Source: an uncultured Aquimarina sp. (GTDB lineage Bacteria; Bacteroidota; Bacteroidia; Flavobacteriales; Flavobacteriaceae). From it: a DNA stretch of 64,000 bases. Each line of letters begins with the position of its first letter. Within the stretch, counting starts at the first letter, position 1. The position numbers and the translations under genes were made by a program. Below, one piece after another: positions 1 to 8,583 of this stretch. The notes under the pieces are model-generated. The model was not told where the DNA came from, searched no databases, and saw nothing but the letters and a program-made list of their open reading frames with translations. The stretch is from the NCBI GenBank assembly GCA_947498785.1, contig CANMLS010000001.1:186001-250000 (forward strand). Reading direction: 5' to 3'.

Positions 1-1
1 T

Positions 2-844
2 GAGGTGCTTCCTTTATATCGACCAAGGCATAAATTTAGTCATAAAGGAATGTTTGGGCATTGTGTAGTTATAGGAGGAAGTTACGGTAAAGTAGGTAGT
101 GTAGTATTAGCTACAAGGTCTGCCTTGAAAGTTGGTGCAGGCTTAGTTTCTGCATATTTGCCAGAATGTGGATATGAGGTTATGCAATCTTCAGTTCCAG
201 AAGCGATGGTAATTACTGATGATGATGATGAATTAGCAGAGATTCATCTTGATTTTAAACCAACGGCTATTGGTATTGGAATAGGGATGGGAACTAATGA
301 TAAAACTGTAAAGGCATTTGAGAAATTTTTAAAAGAAAATCAATCTGGATTGGTTATAGATGCTGATGGTATCAATATTTTGGCAAAGCATAGTGAATTT
401 TTTGAAAATCTACCAGAAAAAACGATTTTGACACCACATCCAAAAGAATTACAGAGGTTGATTGGAGAATGGGAAGATGATTTTGATAAAATTGAAAAAA
501 CAAAGGCATTCTCAAAGAAATATGATTGCATTGTAGTCATTAAAGGGGCTAACTCTATAACCGTTTATGATAGCCAATTGTATATAAATACTACGGGGAA
601 CCCTGGGATGGCAACTGCAGGAAGCGGAGATGTGCTCACTGGGATAATTACAGGTTTATTATCTCAAGGATATGAACCTCTTCATGCCGCTGTGTTTGGA
701 ACATATTTACATGGAAGTTCTGCTGATATAGCGATTCAACAAACCAGTTTTGAAGGTTTGTTAGCAAGTGATATTACATCGCATATTGGAGTAGCATTTT
801 TGGAATTGTTTAAAAGACCAGAGGCAGAAGGGCAAGTAAAATGA
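2..844 (+). CDS. nnrD: ADP/ATP-dependent NAD(P)H-hydrate dehydratase (C-terminal part of bifunctional Nnr), 5'-partial
   Basis: This is the dehydratase half of the NAD(P)HX repair enzyme, which uses ADP or ATP to restore hydrated NAD(P)H in the cytoplasm. Visible features are the ribokinase-like core with the early GGSYGKVG glycine loop, the DADGIN segment, TPHPKEL, and the signature AGSGDVLTG near residue 210. The frame is open to the left edge of the window, and the text before the first possible GTG codon reads on naturally. In bacteria this domain normally follows an epimerase domain (NnrE) of about 210 residues, so the start most likely lies outside the window and only the C-terminal domain is seen. 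It is intact to its TGA stop. Confidence 0.93.
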   Translation, partial: EVLPLYRPRHKFSHKGMFGHCVVIGGSYGKVGSVVLATRSALKVGAGLVSAYLPECGYEVMQSSVPEAMVITDDDDELAEIHLDFKPTAIGIGIGMGTNDKTVKAFEKFLKENQSGLVIDADGINILAKHSEFFENLPEKTILTPHPKELQRLIGEWEDDFDKIEKTKAFSKKYDCIVVIKGANSITVYDSQLYINTTGNPGMATAGSGDVLTGIITGLLSQGYEPLHAAVFGTYLHGSSADIAIQQTSFEGLLASDITSHIGVAFLELFKRPEAEGQVK

Positions 845-972
845 TCTTGGATTAGAGAGATTTATTACTTTGTACAAAAAGAATGTAGTTTCTAGGTACA
901 ATTTTGTGAATGTTTTAGAGTTAATTTTATAGTAATGTAATTACATTTGAATAATAACTTAAAAGCAAAATA

Positions 973-1848
973 ATGACAAAAAAGATTTTAGTTTTAGTAA
1001 CTCTTATGTTAGGAGTATTATTCACTTCATGTTCTGGTGATGATGATGGTCCCGCGACAACAACAATACAGTTACAAACTATTGGATTAGAAAACCTTAC
1101 GGGAGGCAGCACTTATCAAGGATGGTTAATTGTTGATGGGCAAGCAGTAGCTACAGATAAGTTTACAGAACCAAATGGAATAGTTAGCTTTAATGTGCTT
1201 GCTACAGATGCAGAAAAAGCAACTCAATTTGTACTTACCATAGAACCTACAGGAGATAATGACAATATTCCTTCTGCTGCAAAAATATTAACTGGTAATT
1301 TTAGTGGCAACGCTGCTCAATTAACTTTTGATACTGTGGTAGCAGATCTTTCCAATACTTCAGGGCAGTTTTTTTTAGCAACCCCAACAGATAATGCTGG
1401 AGGCGTAGATAATAATAATGATGAGTTTGGAGTTTGGTTTATGGATGGAGCAAATGCGGCAGGTCTTTCTCTTCCGGCTCTATCAAGTGGCTGGAAATAT
1501 GAAGGTTGGGTTGATTTTGGAAATAAGATTGTATCTACAGGAACTTTTTCTGATGTTAACACTGTTGATGATGGAAATTTATTTAAAGGTTCTGGTGGGG
1601 ATGTTCCTAGTTTTCCTGGGGAAGATTTTTTGGTTATCCCAAGTCAGGTTTCATTATCTGGAATTTCATTTCCTGCGGAAGTAACTGGTAAAAGAGTATT
1701 CATTACTGTAGAACCATTTCAAGACAATGATCCTAATCCTTTTTTTATAGAACCTCTTAGTGCTATTGCAGGAATTACTACTGGACCAGCTAACCCAGTA
1801 TTGATGACTTCAAATAATGCAGTTCCTTCTGGAAGATTAACAAGATAG
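973..1848 (+). CDS. Lipoprotein with two anti-sigma-K-like (RskA C-terminal type) domains
   Basis: The N-terminus is a lipoprotein signal with the lipobox Cys at residue 20, followed by an SGDDDG spacer typical of Bacteroidetes surface or periplasmic lipoproteins. The rest contains two copies of one beta-rich unit, at about residues 47-125 and 165-265. Each has a YQGWL or YEGWV strand, a segment on added or changed value (FTEPNG; TGTFSD), and a strand reading FVLTIEPTGDND or VFITVEPFQDND. This pattern resembles the extracytoplasmic domain of RskA-type anti-sigma factors, but there is no zinc-binding anti-sigma part, transmembrane helix or neighbouring sigma gene. The role is unknown. The family link is my pattern recognition and is moderate; the lipoprotein call is strong. 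Confidence 0.8.
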   Translation: MTKKILVLVTLMLGVLFTSCSGDDDGPATTTIQLQTIGLENLTGGSTYQGWLIVDGQAVATDKFTEPNGIVSFNVLATDAEKATQFVLTIEPTGDNDNIPSAAKILTGNFSGNAAQLTFDTVVADLSNTSGQFFLATPTDNAGGVDNNNDEFGVWFMDGANAAGLSLPALSSGWKYEGWVDFGNKIVSTGTFSDVNTVDDGNLFKGSGGDVPSFPGEDFLVIPSQVSLSGISFPAEVTGKRVFITVEPFQDNDPNPFFIEPLSAIAGITTGPANPVLMTSNNAVPSGRLTR

Positions 1849-1889
1849 AATTAAAAGAGATAGTATAATAAGTCAATCGATAAAAAAAT

Positions 1890-1930
1890 GATAAAAACTC
1901 TTACTTAAATGTATAGTAAGGGTTTTTATC
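1890..1930 (+). terminator. Hairpin terminator after the lipoprotein gene
   Basis: A long inverted repeat (arms 1890-1905 and 1915-1930, loop about 9 nt) sits 42 bp after the lipoprotein stop. A T-rich stretch follows shortly after (TACTTTTTT). Confidence 0.7.
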
Positions 1931-2073
1931 ATACTTTTTTCAATTCGCTATAAAAGTGTTCTTTTTTTATATCGTAGCACAGCACAGCTATGAAGTGCAA
2001 AATAAAATTTCACATAAAAATCAAAAAATTACACGCAATTACAGCATAAATACTTTTCTTAATCTCTGTTCTG

Positions 2074-3015
2074 TTATTTTTGTTCGAAGGAGAGTAAGAA
2101 GAACCTTTTAAAGAGTTTTTTTGCTTTTGCTTTTTCTAAATCAGAAAGAAGGTTGTTATCCAAAATTAAACCTGCTAAGGAATATTTCTCTTTTTTATAA
2201 GCTTCTGGAATACTTCTTATATTGTTATTATTGATGTGAACCATGAATAAAGACTTCATTTTTGTAAAGACAGGAGGTAGTTCTGTAAATTGATTATATC
2301 CCGCATGTATTACCCATGTTTTTTTCATTGCAGCTATACTATCTGGTAATACATTTAGATTGTTGTGATCAATATATAAGAAACGAATTTGATCTAATGC
2401 ACCAATAGTTTCTGGTAATTGACTAAGGTTGTTATGATCGATCCATAAGGAATAGAGATTAGGTAATTGCCCCAAAAGCATATAACTTTGTTTTTCTGAT
2501 AGTCTGTTGTATGATAAATTAAGATCCTTTAAATGATGTAATGAAGTGATGTTATCAGGAAGTTTTTGAATATTATTTCCCTTGAGATTTAAAAACTCAA
2601 TGGGTAGATTCGAAATATTAGAAAAAGTATCCTCAAGATTTAGACTAGGATTATATGATAATGATAGTTGTTTTAAATGAGATAATGTTTTGATTGAACT
2701 AGGTAGTTTTGACATATGTAAACTATCAAGTATAAGTATTTCTATTTGAGTGTGTTCTCCTAATTTTTTTAATATATTATCCAAATCTAAATTCTTAGTA
2801 TTGCTAAGATTTAGCATTTTAATATCCTTGTTATTTATAATATATTCTGTTAAAGAATTGTTGTTTTTATTACTAAAATCAAGTCTATAAATCTTTGATT
2901 CATTATTTTTTGGTATTGAAGTATAGGTTTTACTATAGAAAGTTTTATATGTAGTACAGCTATTATATAATAGTACTATTGCGAATGCTGATATTATGTT
3001 CCATTTGTTATTCAT
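2074..3015 (-). CDS. Leucine-rich-repeat lipoprotein
   Basis: From the ATG at 3015 the protein has a lipoprotein signal (lipobox Cys at residue 20, YNSC) and then about nine leucine-rich repeats of 21-24 residues with the LxxLxLSxNxLxxLP spacing. The consensus is clearest in the middle, for example LKDLNLSYNRLS and IRFLYIDHNNLNVLP. Such proteins are extracytoplasmic binding scaffolds; the ligand cannot be read from sequence. An upstream extension to 3054 is open but would put 13 residues before the signal peptide, so I reject it. The start overlaps the end of the preceding gene by 8 bp, which suggests translational coupling with the beta-rich protein upstream. Confidence 0.85.
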   Translation of the reverse strand: MNNKWNIISAFAIVLLYNSCTTYKTFYSKTYTSIPKNNESKIYRLDFSNKNNNSLTEYIINNKDIKMLNLSNTKNLDLDNILKKLGEHTQIEILILDSLHMSKLPSSIKTLSHLKQLSLSYNPSLNLEDTFSNISNLPIEFLNLKGNNIQKLPDNITSLHHLKDLNLSYNRLSEKQSYMLLGQLPNLYSLWIDHNNLSQLPETIGALDQIRFLYIDHNNLNVLPDSIAAMKKTWVIHAGYNQFTELPPVFTKMKSLFMVHINNNNIRSIPEAYKKEKYSLAGLILDNNLLSDLEKAKAKKLFKRFFLLSFEQK

Positions 3016-3964
3016 CTGTAGATGATTTATGAAATATATCTCCTGTAACTTCAAAATATAGCTTATCAGCTGTTTCTACTTTCCAAGGAAAACGAGGATT
3101 TAACCCTTTACCATCATGCAAGGTATTTTGAATATAAGCTCCTGCTTTTTGACTGTTAATACCTAATCTTGTATGGATACTATAACCATCATCCTGATAC
3201 GTGCCATATCCATATAGATTACCGTAAAAAAAGTCTTTATATGGACCTAAGGTATACCACACATTTTTGCGTCTATCATCAGAGTTTATTGGGTTTCTTG
3301 GAGATTTACTGTAATCGGGTCTAGAAGTAAAAAGATCGACCCCAAAACCAAGTTGATAGATTGTTTTGTTATCTTGAATTTTTGTAAAACCAATATCTAA
3401 TGTGCCAGTGACTCCATAATCAGTTCCCTGACCATTAAACCAACCTAGCTTTACATCATTTAAAAATGCAAGATGTATATTATGAGATGCATTACTAAAT
3501 CTCATGAAAATTGCACCTCTCCGTAGTCCATATGATTTTAATTTATCTGGCAGATGATCTTTGCTAAAACCAAACCCAAGTCCGTTAAACCCTCCTTTTC
3601 CAAGAGGATTAAATAAGATGGCATTATTCATATTTGATACAGAAGAGCCTAGCAAATTACTGTTTTTTCCGATTCCACCTAAAGCAAAAAATTCATATGA
3701 ATATGCAAAACCATTCATTCTTAAAGTATGTCGTTTTGCAAATTGATAGGAAGCAAATGATATTCCACTTTCTAAAGAAAGATCTCCATAATTTAAAGTT
3801 CCAAATCCAAAAACACCGACCTTTAACCATTGATTTTGATTTCCAAGGGTAATTTCTGCTTTTAAAAGGACACCTCCATCTGCATTAATATTTTGTGAAA
3901 GTAAGAGAGAACAGTTTAAGAATATACATATAGAAATCAATATTTTTACTGTACGTATATTCAT
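3008..3964 (-). CDS. Secreted beta-rich protein, resembles 'toxin 23'-annotated Bacteroidetes proteins
   Basis: A 318-residue protein with a clear signal peptide (cleavage after LLLSQ) and an almost all-beta composition rich in Gly and aromatic residues. The order of motifs (FSNASHNIHLAF, GxGTDYGVTGTLDIGF, FGVDLFTSRPDYS, then YGTYQDDGYSIHTRLGI and AYIQNTLHD) resembles proteins that databases label polymorphic toxin type 23 in this phylum. That label is from memory and uncertain, and nothing here proves toxicity. It starts on the xerD stop (TAATG, 1-bp overlap) and overlaps the LRR gene downstream by 8 bp, so the three genes look like one transcript. A plain outer-membrane barrel is the main alternative. 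Confidence 0.7.
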   Translation of the reverse strand: MNIRTVKILISICIFLNCSLLLSQNINADGGVLLKAEITLGNQNQWLKVGVFGFGTLNYGDLSLESGISFASYQFAKRHTLRMNGFAYSYEFFALGGIGKNSNLLGSSVSNMNNAILFNPLGKGGFNGLGFGFSKDHLPDKLKSYGLRRGAIFMRFSNASHNIHLAFLNDVKLGWFNGQGTDYGVTGTLDIGFTKIQDNKTIYQLGFGVDLFTSRPDYSKSPRNPINSDDRRKNVWYTLGPYKDFFYGNLYGYGTYQDDGYSIHTRLGINSQKAGAYIQNTLHDGKGLNPRFPWKVETADKLYFEVTGDIFHKSSTDE

Positions 3965-4860
3965 TATCTTCTAGGGTGAAAAGAATGTATTACTTCGCTT
4001 AAATGACTTCTATCTATGTGCATATATATTTCTGTAGTAGTAATACTTTCGTGACCAAGCATCATTTGTATGGCTCTTAGATCTGCACCGTTTTCTAGTA
4101 AATGAGTTGCAAATGAGTGTCTAAAAGTATGTGGACTAACCTGTTTATGTATTCCTGCTTTTTCAACCAGACGCTTTATTATGGTAAAAATCATTGCCCG
4201 AGTAAGTTGTCTACCTCTTCGGTTTAAAAATAATGTATCTTCAAATCCCTTTTTAATATCAATATGATTTCTTATTTGTGATGTATATAGAGTAATATAT
4301 TTTTGAGTTACTTCTCCTATAGGTATAAACCTTTGCTTATTTCCTTTTCCAGTAACACTTATATATCCCTCATCAAAAAATAAACTTGAGAGCTTTAATT
4401 CTGTAAGTTCACTAACTCTTAACCCACATCCATATAAAGTTTCTATAATAGCTCTATTACGTTCTCCTTCAGGGGTACTAAGATCTATTTGGCTAATAAT
4501 AAGATCTATTTCTTCTAAAGACAAGGTGTCAGGTAGTTTTCTACCTATTTTTGGAGATTCTATAAGTTCCATAGGGTTAGTTTCTCTATAGTCCTCAAAA
4601 ACAAGATAGTTGAAAAAACTTTTTAACCCTGAAATAATCCTTGATTGCGAACGGGCATTCACCAGTTTTGCTGTTTCAAAGATAAATTGCTGCAATATTT
4701 CTTTTTCTATAGAAAGGGGAGTAGACTCTATTTTTTGATGCTCAAGAAACTTTAACAACCTTTGTATATCAAGAGTATAATTAATGATAGAATTTTCAGA
4801 AAGTCCCCTTTCTATTCTTAAATAATGTTCATAATCTTTTATAGCATGGTTCCATTTCAT
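3964..4860 (-). CDS. xerD: Site-specific tyrosine recombinase XerD
   Basis: 298 residues from the ATG at 4860, the usual Xer length. It has an N-terminal SAM-like DNA-binding domain (about 1-105) and a C-terminal catalytic domain with the complete set R148 (GLRVSEL), K172 (GKGNKQR), H244 and R247 (HTFRHSFATHL), H270 (LGHESI) and nucleophile Y279. The family resolves chromosome dimers at dif during division. The frame extends upstream to 4887, but that part lies over a terminator hairpin, so the ATG at 4860 is preferred. It overlaps the next gene by one base. Confidence 0.93.
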   Translation of the reverse strand: MKWNHAIKDYEHYLRIERGLSENSIINYTLDIQRLLKFLEHQKIESTPLSIEKEILQQFIFETAKLVNARSQSRIISGLKSFFNYLVFEDYRETNPMELIESPKIGRKLPDTLSLEEIDLIISQIDLSTPEGERNRAIIETLYGCGLRVSELTELKLSSLFFDEGYISVTGKGNKQRFIPIGEVTQKYITLYTSQIRNHIDIKKGFEDTLFLNRRGRQLTRAMIFTIIKRLVEKAGIHKQVSPHTFRHSFATHLLENGADLRAIQMMLGHESITTTEIYMHIDRSHLSEVIHSFHPRR

Positions 4861-4880
4861 TACCTCTAATATAAAAAAGA

Positions 4881-4910
4881 AAACCATCCTGTTTCCATCA
4901 GGATGGTTTT
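4881..4910 (-). terminator. Intrinsic terminator between the barrel gene and xerD
   Basis: A perfect 11-bp stem (arms 4881-4891 and 4899-4909, loop 7 nt) is followed on the minus strand by a TCTTTTTTAT tract. It lies 26 bp after the stop of the barrel gene and only 20 bp before the xerD ATG, so xerD needs either readthrough or a promoter inside this short gap. Confidence 0.85.
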
Positions 4911-4935
4911 AAAATCATTTATTTTTATTTTCTGG

Positions 4936-5523
4936 TTAGAATTTATAGACTAAACCTAGAGTTATATCATCAAAGTCAACTCCTATATCAAAGCTATCTG
5001 TAGATTCAGAATTTGGTACGTCAGGTTCTACGGTTGTATAGGTTAATACCCCCCAGAAAGCCTCTAAAGCAAAATGATTACCAATAAAGTAGCTAACACC
5101 TGGTCCACCACCTATACTAAATCCATCAGTTGTTATATCAGAAGCACCAATATCTGAGTTTTGGGATAAATAATCTAACCCAAATTCTCCAAAAACAGAA
5201 AATTTATTAGTTGGAGTAAAATAATATCTACCAAAGGCTCCTATATTAAAAGTTTTGGTATCTATTTCATTTAGTCCTAATTCATTTTTTCTATTTTGAT
5301 ATCTTAATCTCACACCAGCTGCAATATTTTCTGTAAGAAAATAACCAACTCTTGGTGATATTGTAAACGTGTTATCATCATCATTACCTATAGATTGTGA
5401 GCTATATCCAAAAGAACCAGAGATAAAAACATCACCTTTTACAAGTCCTGATGTATCATTATTTTGTGCTTTAACAAATGTAAAACTTACCATAGCTAAT
5501 ACTATTAGTATTAATTTTTTCAT
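4936..5523 (-). CDS. Outer-membrane beta-barrel (porin-family) protein
   Basis: 195 residues with a Sec signal peptide (cleavage after FVKAQ) and about eight amphipathic beta strands. It ends in the LGLVYKF aromatic C-terminal signal of outer-membrane barrels. Recognisable steps include SGSFGYSSQS, ISPRVGYFLTENIAAGVRLRYQ, GAFGRYYFTP, FGEFGLDY and GGGPGVSYFI. This is the small OmpX/OmpW-like eight-stranded barrel type common in flavobacteria. It is transcribed alone and ends at an intrinsic terminator. The specific cargo or partner is unknown. Confidence 0.88.
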   Translation of the reverse strand: MKKLILIVLAMVSFTFVKAQNNDTSGLVKGDVFISGSFGYSSQSIGNDDDNTFTISPRVGYFLTENIAAGVRLRYQNRKNELGLNEIDTKTFNIGAFGRYYFTPTNKFSVFGEFGLDYLSQNSDIGASDITTDGFSIGGGPGVSYFIGNHFALEAFWGVLTYTTVEPDVPNSESTDSFDIGVDFDDITLGLVYKF

Positions 5524-5896
5524 AATAATTGTTTGTTTAAAATTAGGCGGCGAATATATTTATTTTTACATGTATAAATGTTAATTACATATTAATGTTT
5601 GACCATTAATTGTGGATAGAATAATACTTTTTGATAAAAATTAATTTTGTTTTTTTATTTCGATTCATAATGCATTGATGTTATGATTTCATATTGAATA
5701 CCTTAAGGATAGAAGTTGCAATTATACCTAAAAAGCATTTTTTATAATACTAAGAATTTAAGTATTCTAATATTTTTTTAAGATGCTTTTTTGGTTACAG
5801 CTTCTGGATTCTAAAAAATAAAACTACTTTTGAATAGTTAATAGTATATAGAGACTGAATAGATATGCCTATTTTATTATAATTTAAATAAGACGA
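5524..5896. other. 373-bp intergenic region between two divergent barrel genes
   Basis: Both flanking genes point away, so promoters for each should lie here. An imperfect inverted repeat occupies 5728-5784: the outer arms around AAAAAGCAT and ATGCTTTTTT pair with one mismatch, and an inner AATACT/AGTATT stem continues it. It could be a terminator-like stem or leader structure. No reading frame in the region looks real. Confidence 0.5.
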
Positions 5897-6523
5897 ATGA
5901 GAAATAGTTTTTTTTTAATCACGACGATCTTAATGGTCATGACCTCTTCATTATATAGCCAGGATGAAAGCGAAGCGTTATATACACGAGCTGGATTTAA
6001 ATTTGGAGGAAATTATGCTAATATAACTGGAGATACTCAAGATACCGATGCTAGAATACGTTTACATCTGGGAGCAGTAATAGAGTTTCCTGTTAGTCAA
6101 CGTTTTTTTATACAAGCAGAAGTTCTGTATACTGCTCAAGGGTATAAATTTAATGAAGCAGGAGAGGAGAATAAAATCAGTTTGAATTATTTGGCATTAC
6201 CTATTGTTGCTAAGTTTTATTTTACTGATAAATTTAGTCTGGAAACAGGTCCTCAATTGGCGACGTTAGCAAATGCTAGTGAATCTGCAGAGGATACCCC
6301 TGATGAGTTTTTTGATTCTTTTTCTGATTTTGATTTTAGTTGGGGGTTTGGTGTAGGTTACAAATTAGAGAGCGGATTATTTTTTCAGGCGCGTTACAAC
6401 TTAGGATTAACAAATATTGTTGATATTGATGGAGTAGATATTGATAATAAGAATGCTATAGGCCAAATATCAGTAGGATATTTATTTAAAACCAAAAATA
6501 ACAGAAGACAGAACGATCAATAA
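5897..6523 (+). CDS. Outer-membrane beta-barrel (porin-family) protein
   Basis: 208 residues: signal peptide (cleavage near SSLYSQ), then an eight-stranded barrel of the PF13568 type. Strands include AGFKFGGNYANITGD, RLHLGAVIEFPVSQRFFIQAEVLYTAQGYKF, ALPIVAKFYFTDKFSLETGPQLA and WGFGVGYKLESGLFFQARYNLGLTNI, ending near QISVGYLFK. The phrase LNYLALPIVAKFYF is typical of this family. The stop is one base before the aroQ start, so the two genes are probably co-transcribed, although their functions do not obviously connect. Confidence 0.88.
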   Translation: MRNSFFLITTILMVMTSSLYSQDESEALYTRAGFKFGGNYANITGDTQDTDARIRLHLGAVIEFPVSQRFFIQAEVLYTAQGYKFNEAGEENKISLNYLALPIVAKFYFTDKFSLETGPQLATLANASESAEDTPDEFFDSFSDFDFSWGFGVGYKLESGLFFQARYNLGLTNIVDIDGVDIDNKNAIGQISVGYLFKTKNNRRQNDQ

Positions 6524-6524
6524 T

Positions 6525-6935
6525 ATGAAGATTTTAATTTTAAATGGACCTAATCTAAACCTTTTGGGAAAAAGAGAACCAGGAATATATGGGAGCCAGA
6601 CTTTTGATCAATTTTTTGATCAATTACAAAAACAATTTTCTTCAATAGAATTGATATATCATCAATCTAACATTGAAGGAGAATTAATTACCAAAATACA
6701 AGAAGCAGATGATCTATTTGATGGGGTTGTTCTTAATGCTGGAGCTTATACCCATACTTCTATAGGAATTGGCGATGCTATAAAAGCGATATCAACTCCT
6801 GTTGTAGAAGTTCATATTTCTAATACATTTGGAAGAGAAGAATTTAGACATCAATCCTATATATCTCCACATGCCAAAGGCGTTATTTTAGGTTTTGGAT
6901 TACAAAGTTATGAGTTGGCAATACAAAGTTTTTAA
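6525..6935 (+). CDS. aroQ: Type II 3-dehydroquinate dehydratase
   Basis: The enzyme converts 3-dehydroquinate to 3-dehydroshikimate in the shikimate pathway in the cytoplasm. At 136 residues it has the compact flavodoxin-like type II fold, with ILNGPNLNLLGKREPGIYG at the N-terminus, R17 and catalytic Y22 in the mobile loop, N71 of NAGAYTHTS, H97 of EVHISN and R108. All expected catalytic positions are present. It begins 1 bp after the barrel gene stop and ends at a strong hairpin. Confidence 0.96.
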   Translation: MKILILNGPNLNLLGKREPGIYGSQTFDQFFDQLQKQFSSIELIYHQSNIEGELITKIQEADDLFDGVVLNAGAYTHTSIGIGDAIKAISTPVVEVHISNTFGREEFRHQSYISPHAKGVILGFGLQSYELAIQSF

Positions 6936-6960
6936 TTAAATTGGTGAAAAAGATTTAATA

Positions 6961-7000
6961 AAAAACACCTTACAATGTTTATATGTAAGGTGTTTTTTTT
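6961..7000. terminator. Bidirectional terminator between aroQ and lpdA
   Basis: A 14-bp stem (6961-6974 with 6984-6997) is flanked by T-runs on both strands. It serves the converging aroQ (+) and lpdA (-) genes. Confidence 0.9.
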
Positions 7001-7021
7001 AAAGTATACTATTTTTCTTTT

Positions 7022-8413
7022 TTATAGATGGATTACTTCGTCGTAAGCATCTGCCACAGCTTCCATAACGGACTCACTCATAGTTGGATGAGGATGAATT
7101 GCTTTTAGTACTTCATGTCCTGTTGTTTCTAGTTTTCTACCTAAAACGGCTTCAGCAATCATATCGGTAACACCCGCTCCAATCATATGACAACCTAACC
7201 ACTCACCATATTTAGCATCAAATATTACCTTTACAAAACCGTCTTTAGTACCAGCAGCGCTTGCTTTTCCTGATGCAGAGAAAGGAAATTTACCTATTTT
7301 TAATTCATAACCAGCTTCTTTAGCTTGCTTTTCTGTCATTCCTACACTTGCAATTTCGGGAGACGCGTAGGTACATCCAGGGATGTTTCCATAATCGATA
7401 GCTTCAACATGCATTCCTGCTATTTTTTCTACACATGTAATTCCTTCTGCAGAAGCAACATGTGCTAATGCAGGACCATGTACAACATCTCCTATTGCAT
7501 AGATTCCAGGGATATTAGTTTGATACCAATCATTAACAACTATTTTATCTCTATCTGTAGCAATTCCTAATTCTTCTAACCCTATATTTTCTATATTGGT
7601 TTTGATTCCTACAGCAGATAATACAATATCTGCTTCAAGAATTTCTTCTCCTTTTTTTGTTTTTACTGTAGCTTTTACACCATCACCAGTAGTATCAACA
7701 CTTTCTACTGAAGAATTTGTCATTACTTTTATACCAGCTTTTTTGAAATTTCTTTCAAATTGTTTTGATACTTCTTCATCTTCAAGAGGAACAAGAGTAG
7801 GTAGAAATTCTACAATAGTAACTTCTGTTCCCATAGCGTTATAAAAATGAGCAAATTCTACTCCAATAGCACCAGACCCTACGACAATCATTTTCTTTGG
7901 TTGAGATTCTAGTGTCATTGCTTCTCTATATCCAATTACTTTTTTACCATCTTGAGGTAAATTTGGTAATTCTCTAGATCTCGCTCCAGTAGCTACAATA
8001 ATATGTTTAGCTTCATACTCTAAAGATTTACCATCATTATCAGTAACTTCTACTTTTGTATTAGCTTTTAGTTTTCCGAATCCATTAATAACATCTATTT
8101 TATTCTTTTTCATTAAAAACTGAACACCTTTGCTCATTCCATCAGCAACTCCACGACTACGCTTAACAACGGCATCAAAATCCTTATCAAACTTGTCTAC
8201 AGTAAGTCCATAGTCTGAAGCATGCTTAAGGTATTCGAATACTTGTGCACTTTTCAACAATGCTTTTGTAGGAATACATCCCCAGTTTAAGCAAACTCCT
8301 CCTAAATTTTCTTTTTCTATTATTGCGGTTTTAAAACCTAATTGTGAAGCTCTAATTGCGGTTACATAACCCCCAGGGCCGCTCCCTAAAACGATGATAT
8401 CATATGCACTCAT
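7022..8413 (-). CDS. lpdA: Dihydrolipoyl dehydrogenase (E3)
   Basis: FAD-dependent disulfide oxidoreductase that re-oxidises dihydrolipoamide in the 2-oxoacid dehydrogenase and glycine-cleavage complexes. It shows the FAD loop GSGPGGY (10-16), the redox-active pair C41 and C46 in GGVCLNWGCIPTK, the NAD-binding GSGAIGVEF segment, the second FAD motif IYAIGDV, and the C-terminal active-site HPHPTMSE with H442 and E447. The length of 463 is normal. It stands apart from any E1/E2 genes in this window, as is common for E3 shared by several complexes. Confidence 0.97.
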   Translation of the reverse strand: MSAYDIIVLGSGPGGYVTAIRASQLGFKTAIIEKENLGGVCLNWGCIPTKALLKSAQVFEYLKHASDYGLTVDKFDKDFDAVVKRSRGVADGMSKGVQFLMKKNKIDVINGFGKLKANTKVEVTDNDGKSLEYEAKHIIVATGARSRELPNLPQDGKKVIGYREAMTLESQPKKMIVVGSGAIGVEFAHFYNAMGTEVTIVEFLPTLVPLEDEEVSKQFERNFKKAGIKVMTNSSVESVDTTGDGVKATVKTKKGEEILEADIVLSAVGIKTNIENIGLEELGIATDRDKIVVNDWYQTNIPGIYAIGDVVHGPALAHVASAEGITCVEKIAGMHVEAIDYGNIPGCTYASPEIASVGMTEKQAKEAGYELKIGKFPFSASGKASAAGTKDGFVKVIFDAKYGEWLGCHMIGAGVTDMIAEAVLGRKLETTGHEVLKAIHPHPTMSESVMEAVADAYDEVIHL

Positions 8414-8504
8414 AAATGTCGATTTTTTGAAGTCACGAATTTAAGGATAATTCGGCTAACCAAAAAAGGATTTGAGCATTCCATCAAAATTATGGAGCAT
8501 ATAC

Positions 8505-8538
8505 AAAATTAACACTATCCATGGATAGTGTTAATTTT
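8505..8538 (-). terminator. 34-bp perfect palindrome downstream of the small lipoprotein gene
   Basis: 17 bp on each side match perfectly with no unpaired centre (CCATGG in the middle). It lies 46 bp after the lipoprotein stop and about 90 bp upstream of the lpdA start. T-rich ends on both sides support a terminator; a protein-binding site is possible. Confidence 0.6.
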
Positions 8539-8583
8539 TAGTATTTTATTTAACAATGCTGTTAATTACAACTGAATACATCT

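Noticed and set aside
4861-4887. Longer N-terminus for xerD
   Set aside because: The extension lies in the terminator stem, and the family starts close to the ATG at 4860.
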